DNA of 64,000 nucleotides from NCBI GenBank assembly GCA_016932695.1, contig JAFGCH010000016.1:1-64000 (forward strand), written 5' to 3'. This document shows positions 1-9,526 of the stretch, piece after piece. Below the pieces are notes generated by a model that was given only the letters and a program-made list of their open reading frames with translations, searched no databases and was not told where the DNA came from. The stretch is from Acidimicrobiia bacterium. Its GTDB lineage: Bacteria; Actinomycetota; Acidimicrobiia; Spongiisociales; UBA11373. Positions within the stretch are counted from its first letter, which is position 1. Each line of letters opens with the position of its first letter. The position numbers and the translations under genes are program-made.

Positions 1-35
1 GGGCGAGGGAGCGCCCCAGTTTTCGTTGCGTCTTG

Positions 36-104
36 CCCTCACCGCGTAGGCCGCCGTCAGGCGGCCTACGCGCCTCTCCCGGCTTCGCCGGGAGAGGCAG
101 AGAG
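36..104. repeat. Two-hairpin intergenic repeat, copy 1
   Basis: Two perfect inverted repeats lie back to back: 43-55 pairs with 60-72 (13 bp, loop GTCA) and 72-83 pairs with 87-98 (12 bp, loop TTC). The module is preceded by CCCTCACC and followed by GAGAGGCAG. A second copy with the same layout lies at 36046-36105. It sits directly downstream of the minus-strand prenyltransferase stop, so it could act as its terminator or as a REP-like element; there is no T-tract. Bases 1-35 hold nothing I recognise. Confidence 0.75.
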
Positions 105-120
105 CGAGGCAAACGAGGTC

Positions 121-1113
121 TCAGCCCCGGGCGTCCTCCACCCGGGCGATCAAGTAGTCGCCCAGGACGCGGAGCACCCCGGCCACCTCTCCGGCCGGCA
201 GAGCCTCGAGGGCGGCGGCCGCCGCGGCGGTATGGCCCCGGGCGATCTCCAGGGCCCGCTCCACATGACCACCGGCCCGGGCGAGGTCGATGACCCGCTG
301 CACCGCCTCGGCGGGGTAGGGGCGGCCGCCGGCGAGGAGGCGGCGCACCTCGGCGCCGTCGGGCCCTTCCAGCGAGTAGAGGACGGGCAGGGTGAAGGTG
401 CCCTCCTTGACGTCGGAGCCGGCCGGCTTGCCTAGGAACTCCTCGGTGGCCACCAGGTCGAGCACGTCGTCGGTGATCTGGAAGGCCATGCCCACCTCGT
501 GGGCCCAGCGGCTCACCGCCTCGGTAGCCTCGGGCCCGGCCCCGCCGGCCATAGCCCCCAGCCGTGCCGAGGTGCGAATGAGGCTGGCCGTCTTGAGGGC
601 GACCACCCGGAAGTACCCTGCGGGGCCCTGGTTGGTGTCGCCCATCAACTGCAGTTCCAGTATCTGGCCCTCGCAGAGGTCGGCATAGGTGCGGGCCAGC
701 AGGGTGACCGCTTCCACCCCGAGAGGGGCCGCCGTCTCGCTGGCCCGGGCGAGCAGGAAGTCCCCGGCCAGGATGGCCACGGTGTTGGACCAGTTGGCGT
801 TCACCGACACCGCCCCGCGACGGCTGGCAGCCTCGTCGATGACGTCGTCGTGGTACAGGCTGCCCAGGTGCACCAGTTCCACCGCGACCCCGGCGGCGAC
901 CGGGCCGTCGCCCGGCTCGGGGCCCAACTCGGCCGCGACCTGGGCCAGCAAGGGGCGGTAGCGCTTGCCTCCGGCGGCCAGCAAATGCTGGGCGATCCGG
1001 GTGAGGAAGGCATCCTCCGAGGTGGTGGCCCGGAGCAAGCCCGTTTCCACCGCCTCAAGGCGGGCCCACACTCGTTCGATAGGGATGAGGTCGCGAACGA
1101 CGGGGCGATCCAT
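121..1113 (-). CDS. Trans-polyprenyl diphosphate synthase
   Basis: Condenses isopentenyl diphosphate units onto an allylic diphosphate to build the polyprenyl chain of a menaquinone or carrier lipid. The 330-residue protein has both aspartate-rich motifs of the family: DDVID at 89-93 (first, following HxGSLYH) and DDVLD at 215-219 (second), plus the GGKRYRP substrate motif near 48-54. Length matches long-chain synthases. I start at the ATG at 1113 because GAGG lies 7 nt upstream; an in-frame ATG at 1158 would add a nonconserved tail. It is divergent from clpC. Chain length cannot be read reliably; a menaquinone-type product is an inference. Cytoplasmic. Confidence 0.9.
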   Translation of the reverse strand: MDRPVVRDLIPIERVWARLEAVETGLLRATTSEDAFLTRIAQHLLAAGGKRYRPLLAQVAAELGPEPGDGPVAAGVAVELVHLGSLYHDDVIDEAASRRGAVSVNANWSNTVAILAGDFLLARASETAAPLGVEAVTLLARTYADLCEGQILELQLMGDTNQGPAGYFRVVALKTASLIRTSARLGAMAGGAGPEATEAVSRWAHEVGMAFQITDDVLDLVATEEFLGKPAGSDVKEGTFTLPVLYSLEGPDGAEVRRLLAGGRPYPAEAVQRVIDLARAGGHVERALEIARGHTAAAAAALEALPAGEVAGVLRVLGDYLIARVEDARG

Positions 1114-1251
1114 GGAGGGCCTCTGCGCCGGGTGCCCGAGGATGGTAGCCGAGGGCATGTCCCAAGACCCCTTCCCACCGGAGAACGGGGGTGGGAAGGT
1201 GATGCCGTTTGGGCCCGCTGCCGCCCCCCGAGAGGGAGGGAGGAGGCCGGG

Positions 1252-1279
1252 TTGGGTTCGACCGCCCCACCGCTATAGT
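1252..1279 (+). promoter_or_regulatory. Candidate clpC promoter
   Basis: TTGGGT (1252-1257) and TATAGT (1274-1279) are separated by 16 bp, about 57 nt before the clpC start, leaving room for the leader with its AGGAG ribosome site. Motif inspection only. No direct repeat typical of CtsR or a ClgR box was recognised. Confidence 0.4.
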
Positions 1280-1335
1280 CACCGAGGCGCCTCCGCAACC
1301 GGAAGCGCCGTTGCTGCATCAGGAGACTGAGAGCC

Positions 1336-3852
1336 TTGTTCGAGAGGTTCACTGACCGAGCCCGTCGGGTGGTGGTCCTGGCCCAGGAAGAGGCCAGGTT
1401 GCTCAACCACAACTACATCGGCACCGAGCACATCCTCCTCGGCCTCATCCACGAGGGCGAGGGGGTGGCCGCCCGGGCCCTGGAGGGCATGGGCATCAGC
1501 CTGGAGTCGGTGCGCTCCCAGGTGGTGGAGATCATCGGCCAGGGAGCCCAGGCCCCCAGCGGCCACATCCCCTTCACCCCGCGGGCCAAGAAGGTCCTCG
1601 AGCTGTCCCTGCGCGAGGCCCTGCAGCTGGGGCACAACTACATCGGCACCGAGCACATTCTCCTCGGCCTGATCCGCGAGGGCGAGGGGGTGGCCGCCCA
1701 GGTGCTGCAGAAGCTGGGGGCGGAGCTGCACAAGGTCCGCCAGACCGTCATCCAGCTGCTGTCCGGCTCCCATTCCGGAGAGGCCTCGGGCCAGGAGCCT
1801 TCCTCCGGCGGGCGGCGCGGTGGAGCTCAGGGAGCCGGCACTCCTGAGTCCTCCGGCGGCGGATCCACCGTCCTCGACCAGTTCGGGCGCAACCTCACCC
1901 AGTACGCCCGCGAGCGCAAACTCGACCCGGTGATCGGCCGGATGCGGGAGATCGACCGGGTTATGCAGATCCTCTCCCGCCGCACCAAGAACAACCCGGT
2001 GCTGGTGGGGGAGCCCGGGGTGGGCAAGACCGCCATCGTCGAAGGCCTGGCGCAGCGCATCATCGCCGGCGAGGTGCCCGAGACCCTCAAGGGCAAGCAG
2101 ATCTACACCCTCGACCTGGGGGCCCTGGTGGCCGGCTCCCGCTATCGCGGCGACTTCGAGGAGCGGCTGAAGAAGGTGCTCAAGGAGATTCGCACCCGCG
2201 GCGACATCGTCATGTTCATCGACGAGATCCACACTCTGGTGGGAGCCGGAGCCGCCGAGGGGGCCATCGACGCCGCCAGCATCCTGAAGCCCATGCTGGC
2301 CCGGGGCGAGCTGCAGACGGTGGGAGCCACCACGCTGGAGGAGTACCGCAAGCACCTGGAGAAGGACTCCGCCCTGGAGCGTCGCTTTCAACCGGTGCAG
2401 GTGGACGAGCCCTCGGTGGCCGAGACCATCGAAATCCTCAAAGGCCTGCGGGAGAAGTACGAGACGCACCACGGCGCCCGCTACACCGACGCCGCCCTGG
2501 TGAGCGCGGCCAACCTGGCCGACCGCTACATCGCCGACCGGCACCTGCCCGACAAGGCGATCGACCTCATCGACGAGGCGGGGAGCCGTATGCGCATCCA
2601 TCGCCGGCCCTCGTCGCCGGAACTCGACGACCTCGACCGGCGCATCGCCGGCTTGCGGGGCCAGAAGGAGGAGGCCGTCCAGGCCCAGCAGTTCGAGCGG
2701 GCCGCCCAGGTGCGCGACCAGGAGCGGACCCTGCTCTCCGAGCGCCTGCGCCTGGAAGCGGAGATTTCCCCCGGGACGACCTTCTCGGTCATCGACGAGG
2801 AGCAGATCGCCGAAGTCCTGGCCCAGTGGACGGGCATCCCGGTGCAGAGCCTCACCGAGGAGGAGACGAGCAAGCTCCTGCGCATGGAAGACGAGCTCCA
2901 CAAGCGCATCGTGGGCCAGCATGAGGCGATCGTGGCGGTCAGCCGGGCCATTCGCCGTACCCGGGCCGGCCTCAAGGACCCCAAGCGCCCGGCGGGCTCG
3001 TTCATCTTCCTGGGCCCCTCGGGCGTGGGGAAGACCGAGACGGCCAAGGCCCTAGCCGAGTTCCTCTTCGGCAACGAGAACGCCCTCATCCAGCTGGACA
3101 TGTCCGAGTACATGGAGAAGCACACCGTCAGCCGGCTGGTGGGCTCGCCGCCGGGTTACGTGGGCTACGACGAGGGCGGCCAGCTCACCGAAGCGGTGCG
3201 GCGCAAGCCCTTCTCGGTGGTGCTCTTCGACGAGATCGAGAAGGCTCACCCCGACGTCTTCAACACCCTCCTGCAGATTCTCGAGGACGGGCGCCTCACC
3301 GACGCCCAGGGCCGAACGGTGGACTTCAAGAACACCGTGATCATCATGACCTCCAACCTGGGCACCGCCGACCTGCGCCGCAAGTCCATCGGCTTCGTGG
3401 CCGAGGGGGCCGAGGTGGGCTACCAGCAGATCAAGGACAAGGTGACCGAGGCCCTCAAGCGGTCGTTCCGCCCGGAGTTCCTCAACCGCATCGACGAGGT
3501 CATCGTCTTCCACGAGCTGACCATGGGTGAGGTCGGCCAGATCGTGGACCTGATGATGGCCCGGGTGCGCCGCCAGCTGGAGTCCCAGGCGTTGGAGCTG
3601 ATGCTCACCGACTCCGCCAAGGAGGTCCTGGCCCGCAAAGGCTACGACCCTCAACTGGGCGCCCGGCCGCTGCGGCGGGCCATCCAGCGCCTTCTCGAGG
3701 ATCCCCTGTCGGAGAAGGTTCTCTTCCACGAGTTCCCCGCCGGCTCCACCATCCTGGTGGATGTGGACGAGGAGGGCGCCGGCCTCACCTTCGTCCCGGT
3801 GTCGGCGCCGGATCGCCCTCCGGTCGAAATGGCCGACTCGCCCGAGGCTTAG
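1336..3852 (+). CDS. clpC: ATP-dependent Clp protease ATPase subunit ClpC
   Basis: Class I AAA+ unfoldase that feeds proteins to ClpP. The 838 residues hold, in order, a duplicated Clp-N domain (about 1-145), D1 ATPase with Walker A GEPGVGKT at 225-232 and Walker B ending FIDEIH, a UVR-type middle segment ([12 protein letters not shown], about 454-465) and D2 ATPase with Walker A GPSGVGKT at 560-567 and a second FDEIEKAH Walker B. Length and order match actinobacterial ClpC and not ClpB. The start is TTG at 1336 with AGGAG 10 nt upstream, and the product begins [10 protein letters not shown] as in the family. Stands alone, divergent from the prenyltransferase. Substrates are probably misfolded proteins, by family. 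Confidence 0.97.
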   Translation: MFERFTDRARRVVVLAQEEARLLNHNYIGTEHILLGLIHEGEGVAARALEGMGISLESVRSQVVEIIGQGAQAPSGHIPFTPRAKKVLELSLREALQLGHNYIGTEHILLGLIREGEGVAAQVLQKLGAELHKVRQTVIQLLSGSHSGEASGQEPSSGGRRGGAQGAGTPESSGGGSTVLDQFGRNLTQYARERKLDPVIGRMREIDRVMQILSRRTKNNPVLVGEPGVGKTAIVEGLAQRIIAGEVPETLKGKQIYTLDLGALVAGSRYRGDFEERLKKVLKEIRTRGDIVMFIDEIHTLVGAGAAEGAIDAASILKPMLARGELQTVGATTLEEYRKHLEKDSALERRFQPVQVDEPSVAETIEILKGLREKYETHHGARYTDAALVSAANLADRYIADRHLPDKAIDLIDEAGSRMRIHRRPSSPELDDLDRRIAGLRGQKEEAVQAQQFERAAQVRDQERTLLSERLRLEAEISPGTTFSVIDEEQIAEVLAQWTGIPVQSLTEEETSKLLRMEDELHKRIVGQHEAIVAVSRAIRRTRAGLKDPKRPAGSFIFLGPSGVGKTETAKALAEFLFGNENALIQLDMSEYMEKHTVSRLVGSPPGYVGYDEGGQLTEAVRRKPFSVVLFDEIEKAHPDVFNTLLQILEDGRLTDAQGRTVDFKNTVIIMTSNLGTADLRRKSIGFVAEGAEVGYQQIKDKVTEALKRSFRPEFLNRIDEVIVFHELTMGEVGQIVDLMMARVRRQLESQALELMLTDSAKEVLARKGYDPQLGARPLRRAIQRLLEDPLSEKVLFHEFPAGSTILVDVDEEGAGLTFVPVSAPDRPPVEMADSPEA

Positions 3853-3861
3853 AGGGCGATC

Positions 3862-3880
3862 GGCCCGACGAACGGGCCTT
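3862..3880 (+). terminator. Weak terminator after clpC
   Basis: GGCCCG (3862-3867) pairs with CGGGCC (3873-3878) around a 5-nt loop, followed by TT and a mixed tail. Short stem and poor U-tract, so efficiency is doubtful. Just after it, TAGACT (3890-3895) may be the -10 box of the next gene. Confidence 0.4.
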
Positions 3881-3952
3881 CAGTTGGTTTAGACTCCGGT
3901 TACGGCCTGTGATGGCCTGAATGTGGGACGGAGCGAAGAGGAGCCAGATTCC

Positions 3953-5146
3953 ATGATGAGAAGAAGGCTTGCCCTGGTCGCGCTCTTGGCAGTGTTCGGC
4001 CTCGTCGTCGCCGCTTGCGGCGACGACGACGGCGGCACGACCGCTGCCCCGACGACGACCGCGGCTACCACGACCACCGCTGCCCCGACGACGACCGCAG
4101 CCCCGACGACGACGGCGCCGCCCGAGACGACGACGACGGCCGCCCCGATCGCGGCGAAGATCTGCGAGATCACCGACGTCGGCGGCATCGACGACAAGTC
4201 CTTCAACGAGACGGCCTGGAGGGGCATGGAGCTGGCTCGCGACCAGCTCGGTGTCGAGGTGGCCTACCTGGAGTCCCAGGCTGCCACCGATTACCGGCCG
4301 AACATCGACGCCTTCGTGAACGAGGGCTGCGAACTGATCATCACCGTCGGGTTCCTGCTCGCCAACGACACCGCTCTGGCGGCCTGTGACTACCCGGATC
4401 AGAAGTTCGCCATCATCGACCAGCAGCCGGAGTTCTATCCCGGCTCGCCGTGGGCCGATGCCGACGGCAACCCGCTGTGTGACTTCTCCCAGGTCCGCGG
4501 CCTGACCTTCGCCACCGACGAGGCGGCATTCCTGGCCGGGTACCTGGCGGCCGGCATGACCCAGTCCGGCGTGGTGGGCACCTTCGGCGGCATCAACATC
4601 CCGCCGGTGACCATCTTCATGGACGGCTTTGTCAAGGGCGTCCGCTACTACAACGAGCTGAACGGCACCGACGTCCAGGCGCTCGGCTGGAACCCGGACA
4701 CCGCCGAAGGGTTGTTCACGGGCAACTTCGAGAGCCTCGACGACGGCCGGGCATTCGGGGAGAACCTGAACGACGAAGGCGCCGACATCGTCCTGCCGGT
4801 GGCCGGCCCCGTGGGCCTGGGCACCGCGGCGGCAGCGCAGGAGCGCGGCTTCCTGGTCATCGGTGTCGACGCCGACCAGTACCTCACCGCCCCCGAGTTC
4901 GCCGGCGTCTGGCTGACCTCGATCCTGAAGAACATGGACGTGGCCGTGCTCAACACGATCACCAACGTGCTCAACCTGGGCTCGGTCGGCAACCTGTACG
5001 TGGGCACCCTCGCCAACGGCGGCGTGGGCCTGGCCCCGTACCACGACCTCGAGGGCACCGTCCCGGCCGACCTGGCCGCTGCCATCGAGCAGATCAAGGC
5101 GGACATCATCGCCGCCGGCGGCCTGGCTGCCTTCCTGACCTCGTAG
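3953..5146 (+). CDS. BMP-family nucleoside-binding lipoprotein
   Basis: Extracellular substrate-binding protein of a nucleoside ABC importer (BMP/PnrA family). A short signal peptide ends in VVAAC, giving lipidated Cys22, then an acidic DDD and a linker of Thr, Ala and Pro repeats (about 27-65) leads to the binding domain, with family motifs IDDKSFNE and ETAWRGM. Start is ATG 3953 with AAGAGGAG nine bases upstream; the codon immediately after is also ATG. 397 residues, family-typical plus linker. The ATPase and two permeases follow after a terminator at 5181-5217, so the lipoprotein can be made in excess. The family takes up purine nucleosides; the exact ligand is not visible. Confidence 0.92.
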   Translation: MMRRRLALVALLAVFGLVVAACGDDDGGTTAAPTTTAATTTTAAPTTTAAPTTTAPPETTTTAAPIAAKICEITDVGGIDDKSFNETAWRGMELARDQLGVEVAYLESQAATDYRPNIDAFVNEGCELIITVGFLLANDTALAACDYPDQKFAIIDQQPEFYPGSPWADADGNPLCDFSQVRGLTFATDEAAFLAGYLAAGMTQSGVVGTFGGINIPPVTIFMDGFVKGVRYYNELNGTDVQALGWNPDTAEGLFTGNFESLDDGRAFGENLNDEGADIVLPVAGPVGLGTAAAAQERGFLVIGVDADQYLTAPEFAGVWLTSILKNMDVAVLNTITNVLNLGSVGNLYVGTLANGGVGLAPYHDLEGTVPADLAAAIEQIKADIIAAGGLAAFLTS

Positions 5147-5180
5147 GGGTAACAGGGAGTATCCAGAGACCCGAAGCGTG

Positions 5181-5217
5181 AGGATCCCCCCGGCTCGCCG
5201 GGGGGATCCTCTTTTTT
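5181..5217 (+). terminator. Strong intrinsic terminator inside the importer locus
   Basis: A perfect 13-bp stem (5181-5193 with 5198-5210, loop CTCG) is followed by C and six T. It lies between the binding lipoprotein and the ATPase gene and would uncouple their expression. It is the best rho-independent terminator in the window. Confidence 0.9.
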
Positions 5218-5245
5218 GGGCGGCGGCCGGGCCGTCGTGTAGTCT
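5216..5245 (+). promoter_or_regulatory. Candidate promoter for the ABC ATPase-permease genes
   Basis: TTGGGC (5216-5221) and TAGTCT (5240-5245) are 18 bp apart. The first two T of the -35 are the last bases of the terminator T-tract, so terminator and promoter abut. Start of transcription would be near 5252, before the TTG start at 5278. Confidence 0.4.
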
Positions 5246-5277
5246 GCGCCCTCACCGAGGGGAGTGAGGGAGCGGGG

Positions 5278-6981
5278 TTGGAACTCCAGCTGCGAGGAAT
5301 CACCAAGCGATTCCCCGGCGTGCTCGCCAACGACCGCATCGACCTCACGGTGCGCTCCGGCGAGATCCTCGGCCTGCTGGGCGAGAACGGTGCCGGCAAG
5401 ACCACTCTCATGAACATCCTCTACGGCCTCTACTCGGCCGACGAGGGAGAGATCCTCATCGAGGGCGAGGTGCAGCAGTTCTCCGGCCCGGGCGACGCCA
5501 TCGCGGCCGGGATCGGCATGGTGCACCAGCACTTCATGCTGGTCCCGGTCTTCAGCGTGGCGGAGAACGTGGTGCTGGGCGTCGAGCCCACCCGCCGCAT
5601 GCCCGCCTGGCTGGGGCCGGCGCTCGCCGGGGCCTTCGGCGCAATGATCGCCGGTTCCTCCTTCGCTTTGTCCTGGTTCGGCTGGCCGACCTGGCTGTGG
5701 GCCATCCTGATGGCGATCGTCGGCGGGGCGGTGGGCTTCCTCGCCCGGTGGGCTTGGCCGTTCCTCACCCGCTCCAAGGGCAAGGCGCGTCGTGGGGGCT
5801 CCATCAACATGCGCGAGGCGCGGCGCGACGTCAGGGAGATCTCGGAGCGCTACGGCCTGGAAGTGGACCCCGAAGCGATCATCGAGGACCTGCCCGTAGG
5901 GGTGCAGCAGCGGGTGGAGATCATCAAGGTCCTCTTCCGCGAGGCCCAGTTCCTCGTCTTCGATGAGCCCACCGCAGTGCTGACCCCCCAGGAGGTCCAG
6001 GAGTTCTTCGGCATCGTGCGCTCGCTGCGCGACGCCGGCAAGGGCATCGTGTTCATTACCCACAAGCTGGGCGAGGTGATCGAGATCTCCGACCGTATCG
6101 CCGTGCTGCGCGACGGCCGGGTGGTGGGTGAGGCGCTCCCCGGAGAGGTCGACCAGAACTGCCTCGCCGAGATGATGGTGGGCCGCCCGGTAGAGCTCAC
6201 CGTGGCCAAGGAGACCGCGACCCCGGGCGACGCGGTGCTCGAGGTGACCGACCTGGTGGTGCTCGACGAGCGGGAGCACCCGGCGGTCAACGGGGTCTCC
6301 TTCCGGGTCCGGGCGGGGGAGATCGTGGGGATCGCCGGCGTCCAGGGCAACGGTCAGACCGAGTTGGTGCGGGCTCTCACCGGCATGCGGCCTCCGCTGC
6401 GGGGGTCCATCAGGATCGCCGGGGAGGAAGTGGCCGGAGCCGACCCGCGACACATCCACCGGCTGGGTGTGGCTCACGTGCCCGAGGACCGCCTGCGCCA
6501 TGGGCTGGTAACCGCCTTCACCGTGGCCGAGAACATGGTTCTCGACAGCTACCACTCCGCCCCCTACTCCCGGGCGTTCGTCATGGACTGGGGCAAGACC
6601 CGGGAGGAGTCGCGCCGTCTGGTGGAGCAGTTCGATGTGCGCACCCCGAGCATCGAGGTCAAGGCGGCCAACCTCTCCGGCGGCAACCAGCAGAAGGTGA
6701 TCGTGGCCCGGGAGTTCGGGCGGGAGAACGTGAAGCTGGCCGTGGCGTCTCAGCCCACCCGCGGCCTCGACGTCGGGTCCATCGAGTACATCCACAGTCA
6801 GATCGTCACCCAGCGCGACCGCGGGGCGGCGATCCTCATCGTCTCCACCGAGCTCGACGAGGTCATGGCCCTCAGCGATCGGCTGCTGGTGATGTACCGG
6901 GGCAAGGTGGTGGCCGAGCTCGACCCCAAGCAGGTCACCCCGGCCGAGGTCGGCCTCCACATGGCAGGAGCGAAGCTGTGA
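5278..6981 (+). CDS. Nucleoside ABC importer ATPase, two cassettes, with membrane-hairpin insertion
   Basis: Double ATP-binding protein powering the nucleoside importer (YufO/RbsA-like). Cassette 1: Walker A GENGAGKT at 35-42, Q-loop Gln84, atypical signature LPVGVQQR at 205-212, Walker B FLVFDEP at 225-231. Cassette 2: degenerate Walker A GVQGNGQTE lacking the Lys, signature LSGGNQQK, and ASQPTRGLD. That asymmetry is normal in the family. Unusual is about 70 extra residues (108-176) right after the Q-loop region, with two strongly hydrophobic stretches near 111-133 and 137-158 followed by a basic segment. The reading frame is intact through it. Start TTG 5278 with GGGAG five bases upstream. 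The stop overlaps the next start. Confidence 0.93.
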   Translation: MELQLRGITKRFPGVLANDRIDLTVRSGEILGLLGENGAGKTTLMNILYGLYSADEGEILIEGEVQQFSGPGDAIAAGIGMVHQHFMLVPVFSVAENVVLGVEPTRRMPAWLGPALAGAFGAMIAGSSFALSWFGWPTWLWAILMAIVGGAVGFLARWAWPFLTRSKGKARRGGSINMREARRDVREISERYGLEVDPEAIIEDLPVGVQQRVEIIKVLFREAQFLVFDEPTAVLTPQEVQEFFGIVRSLRDAGKGIVFITHKLGEVIEISDRIAVLRDGRVVGEALPGEVDQNCLAEMMVGRPVELTVAKETATPGDAVLEVTDLVVLDEREHPAVNGVSFRVRAGEIVGIAGVQGNGQTELVRALTGMRPPLRGSIRIAGEEVAGADPRHIHRLGVAHVPEDRLRHGLVTAFTVAENMVLDSYHSAPYSRAFVMDWGKTREESRRLVEQFDVRTPSIEVKAANLSGGNQQKVIVAREFGRENVKLAVASQPTRGLDVGSIEYIHSQIVTQRDRGAAILIVSTELDEVMALSDRLLVMYRGKVVAELDPKQVTPAEVGLHMAGAKL

Positions 6982-8195
6982 GCGATCGACCCGAGCTCGA
7001 GCAGTCTCCGGAGGAGAAGAAGCCCGGGCGTCTCGGCAGCCGCCTGTTCCGGGAGATCACCGGGGTGGGCGTCGACTGGCGCAGCGCGATGCTGGTCCCC
7101 CTCCTGGCGGTGATCACCGCCCTCATCGTCAGCGCGGTGATCATCGCCATCACCGACGTTGATGCGCTGCGCATGTGGGGCAGCAAGCCGGGTGAGGCCG
7201 CCGCCGAGACGTTCGGCACCATTCGCGATGCCTACGTGGCCCTGTTCAAGGGCGCTTTCTGGGGCCTCAAGGCGTTCTCCGAAACCCTGATTGCCGCCGC
7301 GCCCCTGATCCTGACCGGGCTGTCGGTGGCCATCGGCTTCCGGGCGGGCCTCTTCAACATCGGGCCCGAGGGGCAGATGCTCATGGGCGGCCTGGCCGCC
7401 ACCATCATCGGCTTCTACTTCGATCTCCCCGCCGTCATCCACCTGCCCTTCGCCCTGTTGGGCGGCCTCGTGGCCGGGGCCATCTGGGGCGGCATCCCCG
7501 GCCTGCTACGGGCCAAGACGGGAGCCCATGAGGTCATCACCACCATCATGTTGAACTGGATCGCCATCCGGTTCATCGACTGGGTGTTGAAGACCAGTTT
7601 CGTCCAGCAGGGCGGGCGCCAGGACCCGGTTTCCAAGAACGTCCGGCCCAGTGCCCTCTTGCCCCGGTTCTTCGACGACCCCACCATCCGCCTCCACGCC
7701 GGGGTCATCGTGGCCCTGCTGGCCGCCGCCTTCATCTTCTGGCTGCTGTATCGCACCACGATTGGCTATCAGTTCCGGGCGGTGGGCTACAACCCCGATG
7801 CGGCGCACTACGCCGGCATGAAGGTCACCTGGATGTACGTGCTGGTCATGGCCATTGCCGGGGGTATGGCCGGCCTGGGCGGGGCCAACCAGATCCTCGG
7901 GCCCCTGGTCCGGGCTACCCCAGGGTTCTCCGCGGGCATCGGCTTCGACGCCATCGCCCTGGCGCTGCTGGGTCGCTCCCATCCGGTGGGAGTGGTCCTG
8001 GCCGGCCTGCTGTTCGGGGCTTTGGAGGCGGGAGGCCGTGAGATGCAGGTGGCCACCGACGTGTCCATCGACCTCATCTTGGTGGTGCAGGCCTTGATCG
8101 TGGTGTTCATCGCCGCTCCGGCGCTGATCCGGGCCATCTACCGGGTGCGCACCGGTGGCGAAGCAGAGCGGATCACTAAGGGGTGGGCGGCATGA
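6978..8195 (+). CDS. Nucleoside ABC importer permease 1
   Basis: Inner-membrane permease of the BMP-type nucleoside importer (YufP-like, branched-chain amino acid/ribose permease superfamily). 405 residues; a hydrophilic 30-residue head, then multiple membrane helices. Conserved segments include FNIGPEGQMLMGG, the HEVITTIMLNWIA cytoplasmic coupling loop and GFDAIALALLGR near the C terminus. GTG start overlaps the ATPase stop (GTGA), so translation is coupled. Pairs with the next gene product to form the channel heterodimer. Confidence 0.93.
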   Translation: MSDRPELEQSPEEKKPGRLGSRLFREITGVGVDWRSAMLVPLLAVITALIVSAVIIAITDVDALRMWGSKPGEAAAETFGTIRDAYVALFKGAFWGLKAFSETLIAAAPLILTGLSVAIGFRAGLFNIGPEGQMLMGGLAATIIGFYFDLPAVIHLPFALLGGLVAGAIWGGIPGLLRAKTGAHEVITTIMLNWIAIRFIDWVLKTSFVQQGGRQDPVSKNVRPSALLPRFFDDPTIRLHAGVIVALLAAAFIFWLLYRTTIGYQFRAVGYNPDAAHYAGMKVTWMYVLVMAIAGGMAGLGGANQILGPLVRATPGFSAGIGFDAIALALLGRSHPVGVVLAGLLFGALEAGGREMQVATDVSIDLILVVQALIVVFIAAPALIRAIYRVRTGGEAERITKGWAA

Positions 8196-9454
8196 CCGCC
8201 GAAGCCGCTCTTCGCTCCCCGCGGGAGATCCGCCGGGCCCGCTACCTGGGCATCACCTACCTGGTGCTGTCCGGGTTCGTGCTGTGGTTCTTCGGCATCG
8301 GCAGCTGGGGCGAGGGGATCGCCGACTTCGGCATGGCCCGGCCCACCGACACCTTCGACTGGATCCCCAGCCTGCCGGTGCCTGCGGCCGCTTTCGCCAT
8401 CGGAGTGGCGGTGGTATTCGCCTTCATGGGCGGGGTGCAGTTGGTCCGTGGCTTCGGGCGCTGGCAGAACCGCATCCTGGCCATCGCCTTCATCCTGTTC
8501 ATCTTTGCCTTCCTCGGCTGGGCCGCCGCGGGGCAGTCCTTTAACCTCGTCGGCATGCTGCGCACCGCCGTGGAGCGCAGCACCCCGATCACCTTCGGGG
8601 CGCTGGCGGGCCTCCTCGGTGAGCGGGTGGCGGTCATCAACATTGCCATCGAAGGGCAGTTGCTCGCCGGGGCCTTCGCCGGGGCCCTGGTCGCCTCGAT
8701 CACGAGCAACGCCTGGCCGGGCGTGGTCGCGGCGGTGCTGGTGGGGCTGTTCTTCGGCTGGGTGCTGGCGGTGCTGGCCATCCGCTACCGGGTGGACCAG
8801 ATCATCATCGGGGTGGTCATCAACATTTTCGTGCTGGGACTGACCTCGTTCCTCACTGCCCGGATCCTCGCCCCCAACCCCCACCTGAACAGGGGGATCA
8901 AGCTGAACTCCTGGCGCATCCCCGGCTTGGGCGATATCCCCGTCATCGGGCCGATCTTCTTCGACCAGACGATCTTCGTGTACGCCTCGCTGATCCTGGT
9001 GGCGGTGCTGGCCTACACCCTGTTCCACACCAGGTGGGGCCTGCAGGCCCGGGCGGTGGGCGAGCACCCGCGGGCGGCGGACACCGTGGGCATCAACGTC
9101 TACCGCTACCGCTACCTCAACGTGCTGCTGGGCGGGGCGGTGGCCGGCTTCGGCGGCGCCTACTTCACCATCGGCACGGTGGGCCGCTTCGACGAGAACA
9201 TGACCACGGGCCGCGGCTTCATCGCCCTGGCCGCCATGATCTTCGGCCGCTGGCACCCGGTGGGGGCCCTCTCGGCGGCTCTGATCTTCGGCTTTGCCGA
9301 TGCCCTGGCCGGCAAGCTGGGCATCCTGCAGACCGGGATCCCTTCGGAGTTCCTGCTGATGGCCCCCTACATCGCCACCCTGGTGGTCGTCACGGGGATC
9401 GTCGGCAAGGCCCGCCCGCCCGCTGCCGATGGCCAGGTGTACGTGAAGGAGTAG
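8192..9454 (+). CDS. Nucleoside ABC importer permease 2
   Basis: Second permease of the importer (YufQ-like). 420 residues from the ATG at 8192, which overlaps the upstream stop (ATGA) and has AAGGGGTGGG before it; a GTG at 8183 is less likely. Multiple hydrophobic helices; family segments NIAIEGQLLAGAFAG and GRGFIALAAMIFGRW are present. The first third holds an additional helix pair before the conserved core, a common feature of this permease branch. Last gene of the importer unit; no obvious terminator follows. Confidence 0.93.
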   Translation: MTAEAALRSPREIRRARYLGITYLVLSGFVLWFFGIGSWGEGIADFGMARPTDTFDWIPSLPVPAAAFAIGVAVVFAFMGGVQLVRGFGRWQNRILAIAFILFIFAFLGWAAAGQSFNLVGMLRTAVERSTPITFGALAGLLGERVAVINIAIEGQLLAGAFAGALVASITSNAWPGVVAAVLVGLFFGWVLAVLAIRYRVDQIIIGVVINIFVLGLTSFLTARILAPNPHLNRGIKLNSWRIPGLGDIPVIGPIFFDQTIFVYASLILVAVLAYTLFHTRWGLQARAVGEHPRAADTVGINVYRYRYLNVLLGGAVAGFGGAYFTIGTVGRFDENMTTGRGFIALAAMIFGRWHPVGALSAALIFGFADALAGKLGILQTGIPSEFLLMAPYIATLVVVTGIVGKARPPAADGQVYVKE

Positions 9455-9526
9455 GGCCGCGCCCGGCGCGAGGGGGCCGGGAGAGTCCAGACCCCGGCGG
9501 CGCGGGCGCCACTACGCTCGCCCCTG

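Noticed and set aside
1279-2922. Long minus-strand frame opposite clpC
   Set aside because: clpC is unmistakable on the plus strand; the opposite frame is open because of G+C bias and has no domain.
4047-4140. Simple-sequence repeat locus
   Set aside because: It encodes the Thr/Ala/Pro linker of the lipoprotein in frame.
4648-6960. 770-codon minus-strand frame over the importer genes
   Set aside because: Opposite confirmed BMP and ATPase genes; composition shadow without motifs.
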